This document shows, piece by piece, positions 25,949 through 35,313 of a stretch of 64,000 nt of DNA; within the stretch, counting starts at the first letter, position 1; each line of letters begins with the position of its first letter. Origin of the DNA: Lysobacterales bacterium (GTDB lineage Bacteria; Pseudomonadota; Gammaproteobacteria; Xanthomonadales; Ahniellaceae); contig JADKHK010000013.1 in the NCBI GenBank assembly GCA_016721845.1, forward strand, positions 1,532,501-1,596,500, in the 5' to 3' direction. The notes under the pieces were generated by a model. That model was not told where the DNA came from. It saw only the letters and a program-made list of their open reading frames with translations, and searched no databases. Both the position numbers and the translations under genes were made by a program.

Positions 25949-26194
25949 ATGCCCGACGTCCCGAATATCGCCAAGAATCCGCTGCATGACGTGTATGCGC
26001 GCTTGTTGTCTGCCGCATCCGCGGGACGCGATGCATCCTGCTCGCGATCGTTGTCCGAACTGCGCGACCGCCTCGGCCTCGCGCAATTTCGCGACGCGAC
26101 ATCGGCTTATTTTGCGGCCCTGTCGCCCTTGGACCAGCGCCGTCTCGCGGTCAGCCTCAGCGTGCACGCCGACAGCACCACGCTTGCGGCCTGA
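25949..26194 (+). CDS. Small hypothetical protein
   Basis: 81 residues beginning MPDVPNIAKNPLHDVYARLL, no signal peptide or helices crossing the membrane. The predicted structure is helical, with a serine-rich stretch (SAGRDASCSRSLSELRDRLG) and an FAALSPLDQRRLAVSL helix. GAGG lies about ten bases before the ATG. No family is recognised. It stands alone between trxC and the cyclophilin. Confidence 0.5.
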   Translation: MPDVPNIAKNPLHDVYARLLSAASAGRDASCSRSLSELRDRLGLAQFRDATSAYFAALSPLDQRRLAVSLSVHADSTTLAA

Positions 26195-26258
26195 ATCCCG
26201 GCGATTGCCGCAGGATGCGAGGGCCGGCTAGGCTTCGGGCCCCGCTGCCGGAGGTTCC

Positions 26259-27179
26259 ATGTCACGACTCGCCCTGCCCCTGCTTGCCCTCGCTGCCGTC
26301 GTGGCGCATGCCGAAGAAGCGCCGGCCTATCGCACGGTCAACGAGATCGTCGCTGCCTCCGCGCCGGCGGACTGGCGCCAGCCCGACCCGGAGAACACGT
26401 TGTATCTGGAACTCGCCAGCGGCCGTGTCGTGATCGAACTCGCGCCCTGGCTGGCACCGAAGCATGCCGTGAACATCCGTGCACTCGCACGCGAAGGCTA
26501 TTTCGACGGCCTCGCCATCCTCCGTTCGCAAGACAACTATGTCGTGCAGTGGGGCGACCCGGAGGCCGATGACGAAGCGAAGGCGCGTCCGTTCAAGACC
26601 GCAAAAGCCAAACTCGAGGGCGAGTTCACGGTGCCCTGGACCGACACGATGTCGTTCACGCGCATCCCCGACGACGACGGCTACGCACCGGTGGTCGGCG
26701 TGTCCGATGGATTCTGGGTCGGACGCGATCCGAAGACCCGCGAGATCTGGCTGACGCATTGTTATGGCACGGTCGGCGTGGCCCGCGGCAACGAAACCGA
26801 TTCCGGCAACGGTGCCCAGCTCTACGTCGTCAGCGGCCACGCACCGCGCCATCTCGATCGCAACATCACCCTGGTCGGACGCGTGCTGAGCGGCATCGAA
26901 TTGCTGAGCACGATGGCGCGCGGTGCGCCGCCGATGGGCTTCTACGAGAAACCCGAACAACGCGCGCCGATCAAGGCCATGCGCGTTGCCGCCGACGTGC
27001 CGGAAGGCGAGCGCAGCGCGCTTGACGTGCTGCGCACCGACACCCCGACCTTCGCCGAGATCGTCGAAGCCAAGCGCAACCGTCGCGATCCCTGGACCAA
27101 ACTGCCGGCCGGGCATATCGAACTGTGCAACGTGCCACTGCCGGTGCGCGCCACGCCGACGAGCGCGCCGAAATCGTGA
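26259..27179 (+). CDS. Periplasmic cyclophilin-type peptidyl-prolyl isomerase
   Basis: 306 residues with signal peptide (MSRLALPLLALAAVVAHA). The cyclophilin core begins TLYLELASGRVVIELAPWLAPKHAVNIRALAREGYFDGLAILR; VVQWGDPEADD and the HCYGTVGVARGNETDSGNGAQLYVV segment match the FxMARxxxPNSxxSQFFI region but with changes, and there are insertions around 100-160. A C-terminal extension follows the domain. Isomerase activity is likely but not certain because catalytic residues diverge. The next gene starts within its stop codon (GTGA). Confidence 0.85.
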   Translation: MSRLALPLLALAAVVAHAEEAPAYRTVNEIVAASAPADWRQPDPENTLYLELASGRVVIELAPWLAPKHAVNIRALAREGYFDGLAILRSQDNYVVQWGDPEADDEAKARPFKTAKAKLEGEFTVPWTDTMSFTRIPDDDGYAPVVGVSDGFWVGRDPKTREIWLTHCYGTVGVARGNETDSGNGAQLYVVSGHAPRHLDRNITLVGRVLSGIELLSTMARGAPPMGFYEKPEQRAPIKAMRVAADVPEGERSALDVLRTDTPTFAEIVEAKRNRRDPWTKLPAGHIELCNVPLPVRATPTSAPKS

Positions 27180-27784
27180 GCAAGCATTACGACCAGGCCT
27201 ATTTCGATCGCTGGTATCGCGACCCGAAGCACCGGGTGAAATCGCCACTGGTGCTCGAACGCAAGGTGGCGATGGCGGTGGCGATGGCCGAGCACTATCT
27301 CGGTCGCCCGATCCGTTCGGTCATCGACATCGGTTGCGGTGAAGCGCCGTGGCGCGGCTTCCTGAAACTGTTGCGACCGAAGATCGACTATCTCGGCCTC
27401 GACAGCAGCGACTACGTGGTCGAACGCCACGGCCTCGCGCGTGACATTCGACTGTGCCGCTTCGGGGATCTCGAACAACTGCGCTTCGACCGCAGTTTCG
27501 ACCTGCTGATCTGTTCGGATGTGATGCATTACCTGCCGACGAAGGAGTTGCTGCGCGGCCTCGAAGGCTTCGCCGACCTCTGTCCGGAGGGTTTCGCCTT
27601 CATCGAACTGATGTGCCGCGGCGATGAATTCGTCGGCGATCGCGAAGGATTCATCGCGCGCCCGGCCAAGTTCTATCGCAAGGCCTTCGTGCAGGCCGGG
27701 TTCACCGCTTGCGGCTCGCATGGCTACCTGAGTCGCGGCTTGCGCGAAGAAGCCAGCGCGCTCGAACTCGGCGCCCGCGATTGA
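27176..27784 (+). CDS. Class I SAM-dependent methyltransferase
   Basis: 202 residues from a GTG that overlaps the cyclophilin stop. The SAM-binding motif I is SVIDIGCGEAPWRGFL (about 47-62), with LGLDSSDYV as motif II and FDLLICSDVMHYL as the motif IV region. The N-terminal HYDQAYFDRWYRDPKHRVKS is typical of small Methyltransf_11/23 enzymes. Substrate unknown. It is followed by a glycosyltransferase 16 bases on, which hints at sugar or small-molecule modification. Confidence 0.85.
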   Translation: MSKHYDQAYFDRWYRDPKHRVKSPLVLERKVAMAVAMAEHYLGRPIRSVIDIGCGEAPWRGFLKLLRPKIDYLGLDSSDYVVERHGLARDIRLCRFGDLEQLRFDRSFDLLICSDVMHYLPTKELLRGLEGFADLCPEGFAFIELMCRGDEFVGDREGFIARPAKFYRKAFVQAGFTACGSHGYLSRGLREEASALELGARD

Positions 27785-27800
27785 ACGTGGTCGACGCGCG

Positions 27801-28475
27801 ATGATTCCGAAGACGATCCACTACTGCTGGTTCGGACGAGGTCCGATGAGCGACTTGAACCGTCGCTGCATCGACAGCTGGCGCCGGATGCTGCCGGACT
27901 ACGAGATCGTCGAATGGAACGAGGACAATGCCGATCTCGACCACGACTATTGCCGCGCGACCCTCGCTCGAGGTCTTTGGTCCAAAGTCGCGAACTATGT
28001 CCGTCTCGACGTGCTGCATCGGCATGGCGGCCTCTATCTGGATACCGATGTGGAAGTCGTGCGCCGCTTCGATGACCTCTTGCCGCTCGAGTGCTTTCTC
28101 GGTTTCCAACTGGTGCCGGCGCACGTCGATTGGGTCAACAATGCCGTCATCGGCGCGCGCGCGGGACATCCGTTCCTTGCGCATTGCCTGACGACGCTCC
28201 GGCAGACCTATACGCAAAGTCAGTACATCCCGCGCGGCCCTGAATTGTTGACGGCCGTGCTGATGCGTGCCGGGCTGGTGCAGCATGGCCGCCAGGACGT
28301 GCGCGGCGTCACCTTGCTGCCCCGTGAATGCTTTTATCCCTATGCCTGGACGGAGACGTACAGCCCGGACTGCATCAGCGCGGAGACCTATGCCGTGCAC
28401 CATTGGGAGGGCACGTGGTGCGAGCCGAAGCCGGCTTCGCTACCATCGCCGACCGATTCAGGACTGACTGCATGA
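27801..28475 (+). CDS. GT32-type glycosyltransferase (capsular-polysaccharide/OCH1-like)
   Basis: 224 residues starting MIPKTIHYCWFG, the hallmark of the sugar-binding DXD family (Gly_transf_sug). The metal motif is DTD at 81-83 in HGGLYLDTDVEV. VNNAVIGARAGHPFL and YAVHHWEGTW are also typical. The donor and acceptor sugars are unknown. The next gene's ATG overlaps its stop (ATGA). Confidence 0.87.
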   Translation: MIPKTIHYCWFGRGPMSDLNRRCIDSWRRMLPDYEIVEWNEDNADLDHDYCRATLARGLWSKVANYVRLDVLHRHGGLYLDTDVEVVRRFDDLLPLECFLGFQLVPAHVDWVNNAVIGARAGHPFLAHCLTTLRQTYTQSQYIPRGPELLTAVLMRAGLVQHGRQDVRGVTLLPRECFYPYAWTETYSPDCISAETYAVHHWEGTWCEPKPASLPSPTDSGLTA

Positions 28476-29042
28476 AAACCCACCCGCACCGCCCTCTTTC
28501 TCTGCACCTTGCTGTCGACGTTCGCCCTCGCCGCCGAGAACGCGCCCGCGACCAAATCGAGTTTGCTGAAAAACGGCCAGTTCGAAGAACTGAATGGTCG
28601 CGGCGGTGCCGCGAACTGGATCAACAAGCAGCACGCCGGCGTTCGGGCCTACCGCTTCGAAGTGGTCGAGGATCAGGCGCACGGCGGCAAGCGCAGCCTC
28701 ATGCTGCGCCGAATGACGAAGCAAGTCTGGGGCAAGACCGAACAGTTGCTGCCGGTCACGCCCGATCTGATCGGCAAGACCGTCGAGTTCGAAGTCTGGG
28801 TGCGCAGCGACAAGGTCGGCAAGAAAGGCTTTCTGATCTGGCTGGGTGCCTCCGCACGGTCGTTGCTGCTGCAGCATGTGAAGTCGGACCGCATCGGCGG
28901 TGACAGCGACTGGACCCGACACGCGTTACGCCTGGACATCCCCGAATACACCACGCAACTCGTCGTCGCTGTGACGCTGGAAGACGAAGGCACGATCTGG
29001 ATCGACGACGCCAAATTGAGCGTGATCGATCCAGCCGAGTGA
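28472..29042 (+). CDS. Exported protein with carbohydrate-binding-like fold; reading frame shifted in the signal peptide
   Basis: The ATG at 28472 overlaps the glycosyltransferase stop (ATGA) but leads into a short wrong frame. Removing one A from AAAA at 28475-28478 gives MKPTRTALFLCTLLSTFALAAEN, a clean signal peptide joined to the 177-codon frame that ends at 29042. Without that change only a TTG at 28509 is available as start. The mature part (about 155 residues) is beta-rich: LLKNGQFEELNG, ANWINKQ, KRSLMLRR, TVEFEVWVRSDK, ARSLLL, TLEDEGTIWIDDAKL. This is the jelly-roll pattern of CBM4/9-like modules. Function unknown. Confidence 0.65.
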
Positions 29043-29043
29043 C

Positions 29044-32000
29044 TTACGGCGCCGGCACGCGACGGCGCCTGCGGAACCATCCGCTCATGTCGTCGACCAC
29101 GGTATAGACCGCCGGCACGACGATCAGGCTGAGCAGGGTTGACGTAATCAGGCCACCGATCACGGCGATCGCCATCGGCGCGCGGAAGCTCGAATCGGCG
29201 CTGAGTCCGAACACGATCGGCGCCATGCCGGCCGCCATCGCGATGGTCGTCATCACCACCGGCTGCGCACGCTTGCGGCAGGCATCGATCAAGGCATCGT
29301 GCTGACTCAGGCCGTGTTCGTCTTCGGCCATCACCGCGTAGTCGACCAGCAAGATCGAATTCTTGCTGGCCACACCGATCAGCATGAGCAATCCGATCAA
29401 CGCCGGCAACGACAGATAGTTCTGCGTGAGCAGCAACAGACCGAACGCGCCGCCCGCGCACAGAGGTACCGCGGTCAGGATGGTCAGCGGCTGCAGCGCG
29501 CTGTTGAACAGCAGCACCAGCACCATGTAGATGCAGATCAGCCCGGCCGCCATCGCCAGCAGGAAGCCGAAGAACAGCTCGACGAACACTTCGGCATCGC
29601 CGGTATTGAGGAAGCCGATGCCCGGCGGCAGTTGGGCCACGCTCGGCAAGCGCTCGACTTCGGCCATCACTTCGCCAAGCGGGCGCCCGTTCAATTCTGC
29701 AGTGAGGCGTGACGTTGCGGCTGCGCTGGTAACGATCGATCTGCGCCGGGCCGCTGTCGAGACGGATATCGGCGACCGCCGAGAGCGGCACCGGACCCGA
29801 TTTGCCGGGCACGCGCAGGTCGGCGATCAGCGATTCACTGGCCAGCGCCGACTTCGTCACGCCGACCCGGATCGGCACCTGGCGGTCGGGCAGGTTCAAT
29901 TTCGCGAGGCGTTGCGAGAAGTCACCGGCCGTGGCGATGCGCGCAGCCTCGGCGATGTCGGCGGTCGCGACGCCCAGATCGGCGGCGCGCGCAGGGTCCG
30001 GCACGATCACGATTTCCGGTCGCAGCAAGGCTGCGGTCGAAGTGACGCTGCCCAGTCCCGGCAACGTCCTCAGATCGCGTTCCAGTGCAGCCGCGGCTTC
30101 GCCGAGGGCCTTGCCCTCATCGCCCGACAGCACCAGTTGCATCAGCTCGCCCGGCTCGGTGCTGAGGAAACTGATGCGTGCACCGGCGATCCCGGCGAGG
30201 CGTGTTCGTACCTCTGCTTCCAACTGCTTCTGGCTACGCCCGCGATGGCGCGCTTCGCCCCAGTCGAGGATCAGGGTTGCCTTGCGAGTTTCGCCGATGC
30301 CGGTCTTCGTCGGATCGCCGATGTCGAGCACCGCGCCGATCGACGAGTACACCTGCTTCAGCTCCTTGATCGGCGCGAGCTTCGCACGCGCTGCCTCGGC
30401 GACGGCGAACGTTTCCTCGATGCGCGTGCCCGGGGGCAGCTCGATGCTCAGGTTGCTGCGACCCAAATCCGAGGTCGGGATGAAGGTGGCGGGAATGAAC
30501 GGCACGATCAGCAACGATGCGAAGAACAGGCCGGTCGCGACCACGATGGTCCGCCAGCGATGGCGCAAGGCGGCATCGACCCAGCCGAGATACCAGGTCA
30601 TGACCTTGCCATCGTTTTCCTGCACCGGCTTCGCACGCATCTGGTAGGCCGCCATCATCGGCGTCAGCAGGCGCGCGACCAGCAGCGAAAACAGCACTGC
30701 GGTGGCGGCGGTCCAGCCGAATTCGCGGAAGAACTTGCCCGGGATGCCCGGCATGAACGCGACCGGCACGAACACTGCCGCCAGGGTCAGCGAGGTCGCG
30801 ATCACGGCGATGCCGATCTCGTCGGCCGCTTCGCGCGCCGCGTCGATCGGTGCCTTGCCCATGCGCAGGTGCCGCACGATGTTCTCGACTTCGACGATGG
30901 CATCGTCGACCAGGATGCCGACCACGACCGAGAGCGCCAGCAGCGTGATCAGGTTCAGGCTGAAGCCGAACAGGTACATCACCGCGAAGGTCGGAATGAT
31001 CGACAACGGCAACGCCACCGCGCTGACCCAGGTCGCACGCCAGTCGCGCAGGAACAGGAACACCACGGCCAGCGCCAGCAATGCGCCTTCCCACAGCATC
31101 GTCATCGACGAGGAATACGAGCGCTCGGCTTCCTCGACCGTCGAATTCACCAGCACGAAGTTCACGCCGGGATGCGTCTTCACCAATTGGTCCAGAGCCG
31201 CACGCACCTGCTTCGCGACATCGACTTCGCTGCTGCCGCGCGACCGAGAGAGGTCGAAGCCGATCACCGGCTTGCCATTCAGCAACGCGATTTGGCTGGT
31301 CTCGGCCGCGCCATCGCGGATGGTCGCGATGCTGTCGAGGCGTACCGAACGACCATCGGGCAGGCTGATCGAATAGGCGCGCAAGGCATCGGCATCGGCG
31401 ACGGTGCCGACCGTACGCACGACCTGGCGTTCGCCGGCCCATTCCATCTGCCCGCCCGGGCGTTCGACCTGGATGCGCGCAAGTTGCTGCGAGACCTGAC
31501 CGGCGGTCATGCCGAACGCATTCAATGCCTGCGGATCGAGATCGATGCGGATCTCGCGCTCGATGCCGCCGATGCGCTTCACCGTCGCGATGCCCTTGAT
31601 GCCGTACATCGCCTTGCTGACCGTGCGATCGACGAACCACGACAGTTCATCCGGCTGCATGCGCTGCGACTCCACCGCGTAGGTCAGCAGGGTGCCGCCG
31701 ACCACTTCGATCTTGGCGATGATCGGCTCCTGGATGTCGACCGGCAGATCCATGCGGATGCGGCTGACCGCATCGCGCACGTCGTCGAGCGCCACTTGCA
31801 CGTCGACTTCAAGCTGGAACTCGATGGTCGTGGTCGAGACGCCTTCGTTGACGCTCGACATCACGCGCTTGACGCCACTGATGGTCGCGACGGCGTCCTC
31901 GACCTTGCGCGTGACCTCGGCTTCGAGCTGGCTCGGCGCCGCGCCGGGCAGGCTGATCGTGGTCGCCACCATCGGGAAGGCGATGTCCGGGAAACGCGAG

Positions 32001-32104
32001 ATCGGCAGCTTGATGAAACCGTAGATGCCGGCGACGCAGAGCACGAAGAAGATCATCAACGCCGGCAGCGGCCGCCGAATCGCCCAAGCGGAGACGTTGA
32101 ACAT
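29044..32104 (-). pseudogene. RND efflux permease (AcrB/HAE-1 type) broken by a one-base frameshift
   Basis: Inner-membrane proton-driven export pump. The 5' part runs from 32104 (MFNVSAWAIRRPLPALMIFF) through RYQRSRNVT; the 3' part resumes as LTAELNGRPLGEVMAE and ends at 29044. They are in different frames: CC at 29706-29707 (plus GG) carries one base too many. Corrected, the protein has about 1020 residues, the usual length. Seen: GxFP-type IPISRFPDIAFP, the VGILVDDAIVEVEN and GVASKNSILLVDYA helices with the proton-relay aspartates, and the two porter domains. It is one base downstream of the membrane-fusion protein. No TolC-type gene is in the window. Confidence 0.85.
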
Positions 32105-32105
32105 G

Positions 32106-33194
32106 TCAGCCTCCGCTGCCCACGCGCACCTGGTCGCCGTCGGCGAGAAAAGCGCCGCCGCGACTGACCACGCGCTCGCCGGCCTGCACGCCGGCACGCA
32201 CCTCGATGCGATCGCCATCGATGCGACCGAGTTCGACGCGACGGCGCTCGACGCGGTCCCTGCCCTTGATCGTGAAGACGTAGGCGTAGCCGTCACGGCG
32301 CACGACCGCAGCGACCGGCACGCTCAGCGCATCACCTTCGCCGACGTGAATGCGGCCTTCGGCGAACATGCCCGAACGCAACTGCCCGGGGCCGGGCAGA
32401 TCGACATGCACGGTACCGGTGCGCGTCGCGGCATCGAGCGCGGGCGACACCGCGCGCACGCGTCCCGGCACGATGCGGCCATCACGCTGGCGCACCTCGA
32501 CCGCGGCCCCCACCTGCACATCGAGCAGGTCAGCCTCGCTCAATTCGGCACGCCACTCCAGGCGGCCGTCACGGATCATGCTCAGCAATCGCGTCCCCGC
32601 CATCACCACCATGCCCGGCTCGGCCGTGCGCGTCGCGATGACGCCATCATCCGGCGCGCGCAAGGTCGCGAAGTCGCGCCGCAGCCGAGCCGCATCGAGT
32701 TGCGCCGAGGTCGTCGCTGCCCGCGCCTCGGCTTGCACCATCGCGGCACGCAACAAATCGTGGTCCGACATGCTGATCAGCTTCCGCGATTTCAACGCGT
32801 CACCGCGATCAAGCTGACTCGTCGCCAGCAGAATGCCGGCCTGCGCCTCTTGCGCAGCTGCTTCGGCCATTTTCAGCTCGCTGTCGAGCGTGCGCGCATC
32901 GAGCGTGACCAGCACATCGCCGCGCTTCACCTCGTCGCCCACTTCGACCTTGACGTCGGCGATGCGCAGTCCGCTCAGTTCGACGCCAAGTTGCATGTCC
33001 TGCCAAGCCGCGACCGCGCCCGACACCGTGACTGAACGCACCAGCGGTGCCTGCGTCACTTGCGACAATTCCACCGCCAGCGCAGCGCTTCCGACGGGCA
33101 TGGCCGTCTTGGCCGAATCCGGTTTGCCGCCACAGCCCGCAAGCGACAACACGACTGCCCAGCCGATGCCGGCAGCGATCGTTCGACGATTCAT
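32106..33194 (-). CDS. RND efflux membrane-fusion lipoprotein (AcrA/MexA-like)
   Basis: 362 residues. Starts MNRRTIAAG with a lipoprotein signal ending in LSLAGC. The barrel-sandwich halves are VSGAVAAWQDMQLGVELSGLRI.DVKVEVGDEVKRGDVLVTLDA and FATLRAPDDGVIATRTAEPGMVV; a helical hairpin lies between them, followed by the beta-barrel RTGTVHVDLPGPGQLRSGMFAEG. It is the periplasmic adaptor for the permease just downstream (one base apart). A longer upstream frame is ignored because it would precede the lipobox with 44 unneeded residues. Confidence 0.92.
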   Translation of the reverse strand: MNRRTIAAGIGWAVVLSLAGCGGKPDSAKTAMPVGSAALAVELSQVTQAPLVRSVTVSGAVAAWQDMQLGVELSGLRIADVKVEVGDEVKRGDVLVTLDARTLDSELKMAEAAAQEAQAGILLATSQLDRGDALKSRKLISMSDHDLLRAAMVQAEARAATTSAQLDAARLRRDFATLRAPDDGVIATRTAEPGMVVMAGTRLLSMIRDGRLEWRAELSEADLLDVQVGAAVEVRQRDGRIVPGRVRAVSPALDAATRTGTVHVDLPGPGQLRSGMFAEGRIHVGEGDALSVPVAAVVRRDGYAYVFTIKGRDRVERRRVELGRIDGDRIEVRAGVQAGERVVSRGGAFLADGDQVRVGSGG

Positions 33195-33355
33195 GATGTG
33201 TCCAATGCCAGAGAGAAACCGCTGCGGACCCGACGGCGCCAGCATGCCGCGTCGCCGGTCGAGCCTGCCTATTGACTGCGCATGATAACGTGAGCGGCTG
33301 ACCCCACCTGTCGTGACTTCCGTCACGGACGGGTTGCCACCGAACCGGAAGACCC

Positions 33356-35224
33356 ATGCCCCTGCTGCAACTGCTCAAGGTCGACCTCGCGGTCGGCGGC
33401 CCGAAACTGCTCGACGGCGTCGATTTCACCATCGACAGTCGCGAACGCGTCTGCATCGTCGGCCGCAATGGCATGGGCAAGACCACGCTGATGCGCCTGA
33501 TCGCCGGCGAGATCCGCGCCGACGACGGCGAAGTCCGCGTCAGCGACGGGGTACGCGTCGCCAAGCTCGACCAGGAAGTGCCACGCGGACTCGACGGCGA
33601 CGTGTTCGACGTGGTCGCTGCGGCGCTTGGAGATGTCGGCGCACTCGTGGCCGAGTTCCACCATCTGATCGAACACGGCGACACCGCCGGCGCCCGCTTC
33701 GGCGAAGTGCAGGCACAGATCGATGCGCGTGGCGGCTGGTCGCTGGACCAGCGCGTGTCGAATCTGCTGGCGCGACTCGAGCTGCCCTCGGACATCGCGT
33801 TTTCGTCGCTGTCCGGCGGTATGAAGCGGCGCGTACTGATGGCGCGCGCGCTGGTGGTCGAACCCGATGTGCTGCTGCTCGACGAACCGACCAACCACCT
33901 CGATCTCGAAGCCATCGATGCGCTGGAAGCCTCGTTGCTGGCATTCAGCGGCAGCCTGATCTTCGTGACCCATGATCGCCGTTTCCTGCGCAAACTGGCG
34001 ACGCGCATCGTCGAGATCGATCGCGGCCAGCTCACAAGCTGGCCCGGCGACTACGACAACTACCTGCGTCGCCGCGAGGAACGCCTGCACGCCGAAGCGC
34101 AGGCCAATGCGCATTTCGATCGAAAACTGGCCGAAGAGGAAGTCTGGATCCGCCAAGGCATCAAGGCGCGCCGCACCCGCAACGAAGGCCGCGTGCGCGA
34201 ACTCGAAGCGATGCGCCGCGAGCGCGCGCAGCGACGCGAGCAGCAGGGCAAAGTCAGTCTCTCGGTCAGCCAGGCCGCGCCTTCGGGCAAGCGCGTGGTC
34301 GAAGCCCGCGACCTGCGCTTTGCCTACGGCGAACGTGTTCTCGTCGACGGCCTGACGACGATGATCCAGCGCGGCGATCGCGTCGGCATCGTCGGTCCGA
34401 ACGGCGCCGGCAAGAGCACCTTGATCCGTCTGCTGCTCGGTGATCTGCAGCCGACGTCCGGCGAAGTGATCCGCGGCACCAATCTCGAAGTCGCCTATTT
34501 CGACCAGCACCGCATGGCGCTGAACGAATCGCTGAACGCGCTCGACAATGTCGCCGGCGGTTCCGACAGCGTCGAGATCAACGGCCAGCGCAAGCATGTG
34601 ATTGGCTACCTGCAGGATTTCCTGTTCACCCCTGAGCGCGCACGCGCGCCGATCACCAAGTTGTCCGGCGGCGAACGCAATCGTTTGTTGCTCGCCAAGC
34701 TCTTCGCGCGGCCGGCCAACGTGATCGTGATGGACGAGCCCACCAACGACCTCGATATCGAAACGCTGGAACTGCTCGAAGAGCTGCTCGCGAGCTGGCC
34801 CGGCACCTTGCTGCTGGTGTCGCATGACCGCGACTTCCTGGATTCGGTCGTGACCAGCACCCTGGTCTTCGAAGGCGATGGCCGCGTCCAGGAATACGTC
34901 GGCGGCTACAGCGACTGGTTGCGCCAGCGTGCGGCGGCCGTGCAACGCAAGCTTGAAGCGCCCGCACCGGCAGCGGTGGCCACACCGGCGCCCGCGGCGG
35001 CGGCAAAGCGCAAGCTATCGTTCAAGGACCAACGCGAACTTGCCGAGCTGCCCGCGCGTATCGAGCAACTCGAGGCCGAACTCGCCGACTTCGACGCGCG
35101 CATGCTCGAACCCGCCTTCTACCAGCAACCCGCAGCGACAATCACCGCAGCGAACAACGAACGCGCGGTCAAACAAGCTGCGCTCGATCTCGCTTATGCG
35201 CGATGGCAGGAATTGGACGCCTAG
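33356..35224 (+). CDS. uup: ABC-F family ATPase Uup
   Basis: 622 residues with two ATP-binding cassettes and no membrane domain. First Walker A GRNGMGKTT near 36-44, signature LSGGMKRR, Walker B LLLDEPTNHLDL; second Walker A GPNGAGKST, signature LSGGERNR, Walker B VMDEPTNDLD. The linker is rich in Arg/Glu, and a C-terminal coiled coil (KRKLSFKDQRELAELPARIEQLEAELADFDARML) is the Uup-specific DNA-binding part. The family acts on ribosomes or branched DNA and limits transposon excision in E. coli. Confidence 0.94.
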   Translation: MPLLQLLKVDLAVGGPKLLDGVDFTIDSRERVCIVGRNGMGKTTLMRLIAGEIRADDGEVRVSDGVRVAKLDQEVPRGLDGDVFDVVAAALGDVGALVAEFHHLIEHGDTAGARFGEVQAQIDARGGWSLDQRVSNLLARLELPSDIAFSSLSGGMKRRVLMARALVVEPDVLLLDEPTNHLDLEAIDALEASLLAFSGSLIFVTHDRRFLRKLATRIVEIDRGQLTSWPGDYDNYLRRREERLHAEAQANAHFDRKLAEEEVWIRQGIKARRTRNEGRVRELEAMRRERAQRREQQGKVSLSVSQAAPSGKRVVEARDLRFAYGERVLVDGLTTMIQRGDRVGIVGPNGAGKSTLIRLLLGDLQPTSGEVIRGTNLEVAYFDQHRMALNESLNALDNVAGGSDSVEINGQRKHVIGYLQDFLFTPERARAPITKLSGGERNRLLLAKLFARPANVIVMDEPTNDLDIETLELLEELLASWPGTLLLVSHDRDFLDSVVTSTLVFEGDGRVQEYVGGYSDWLRQRAAAVQRKLEAPAPAAVATPAPAAAAKRKLSFKDQRELAELPARIEQLEAELADFDARMLEPAFYQQPAATITAANNERAVKQAALDLAYARWQELDA

Positions 35225-35225
35225 G

Positions 35226-35297
35226 TCGGGCCACGAGTGGCCCTCCTACAGAGAGCGGGCACCGATGCAATTTGCAGGAGGGCCACTTGTGGCCCGA
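35226..35297. repeat. Inverted REP doublet (two GTAGGAGGGCCAC-type palindromes)
   Basis: Two 24-base units face each other: 35226-35249 (read on minus as GTAGGAGGGCCACTCG then TGGCCCGA) and 35274-35297 (plus strand GCAGGAGGGCCACTTG then TGGCCCGA). Each contains a GGGCCAC/GTGGCCC stem. They differ at two positions and are separated by 24 bases. The pair sits between the convergent uup and carboxypeptidase genes, a typical REP/BIME location, and may act as a terminator. Confidence 0.75.
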
Positions 35298-35313
35298 TGG
35301 TCGCAAGTAGGCA

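Noticed and set aside
29531..32167. Long plus-strand open frame opposite the RND permease
   Set aside because: It is the mirror of the real gene; repeated His/Arg/Asp-rich composition, no motif, and high-GC codon structure make long antisense frames common.
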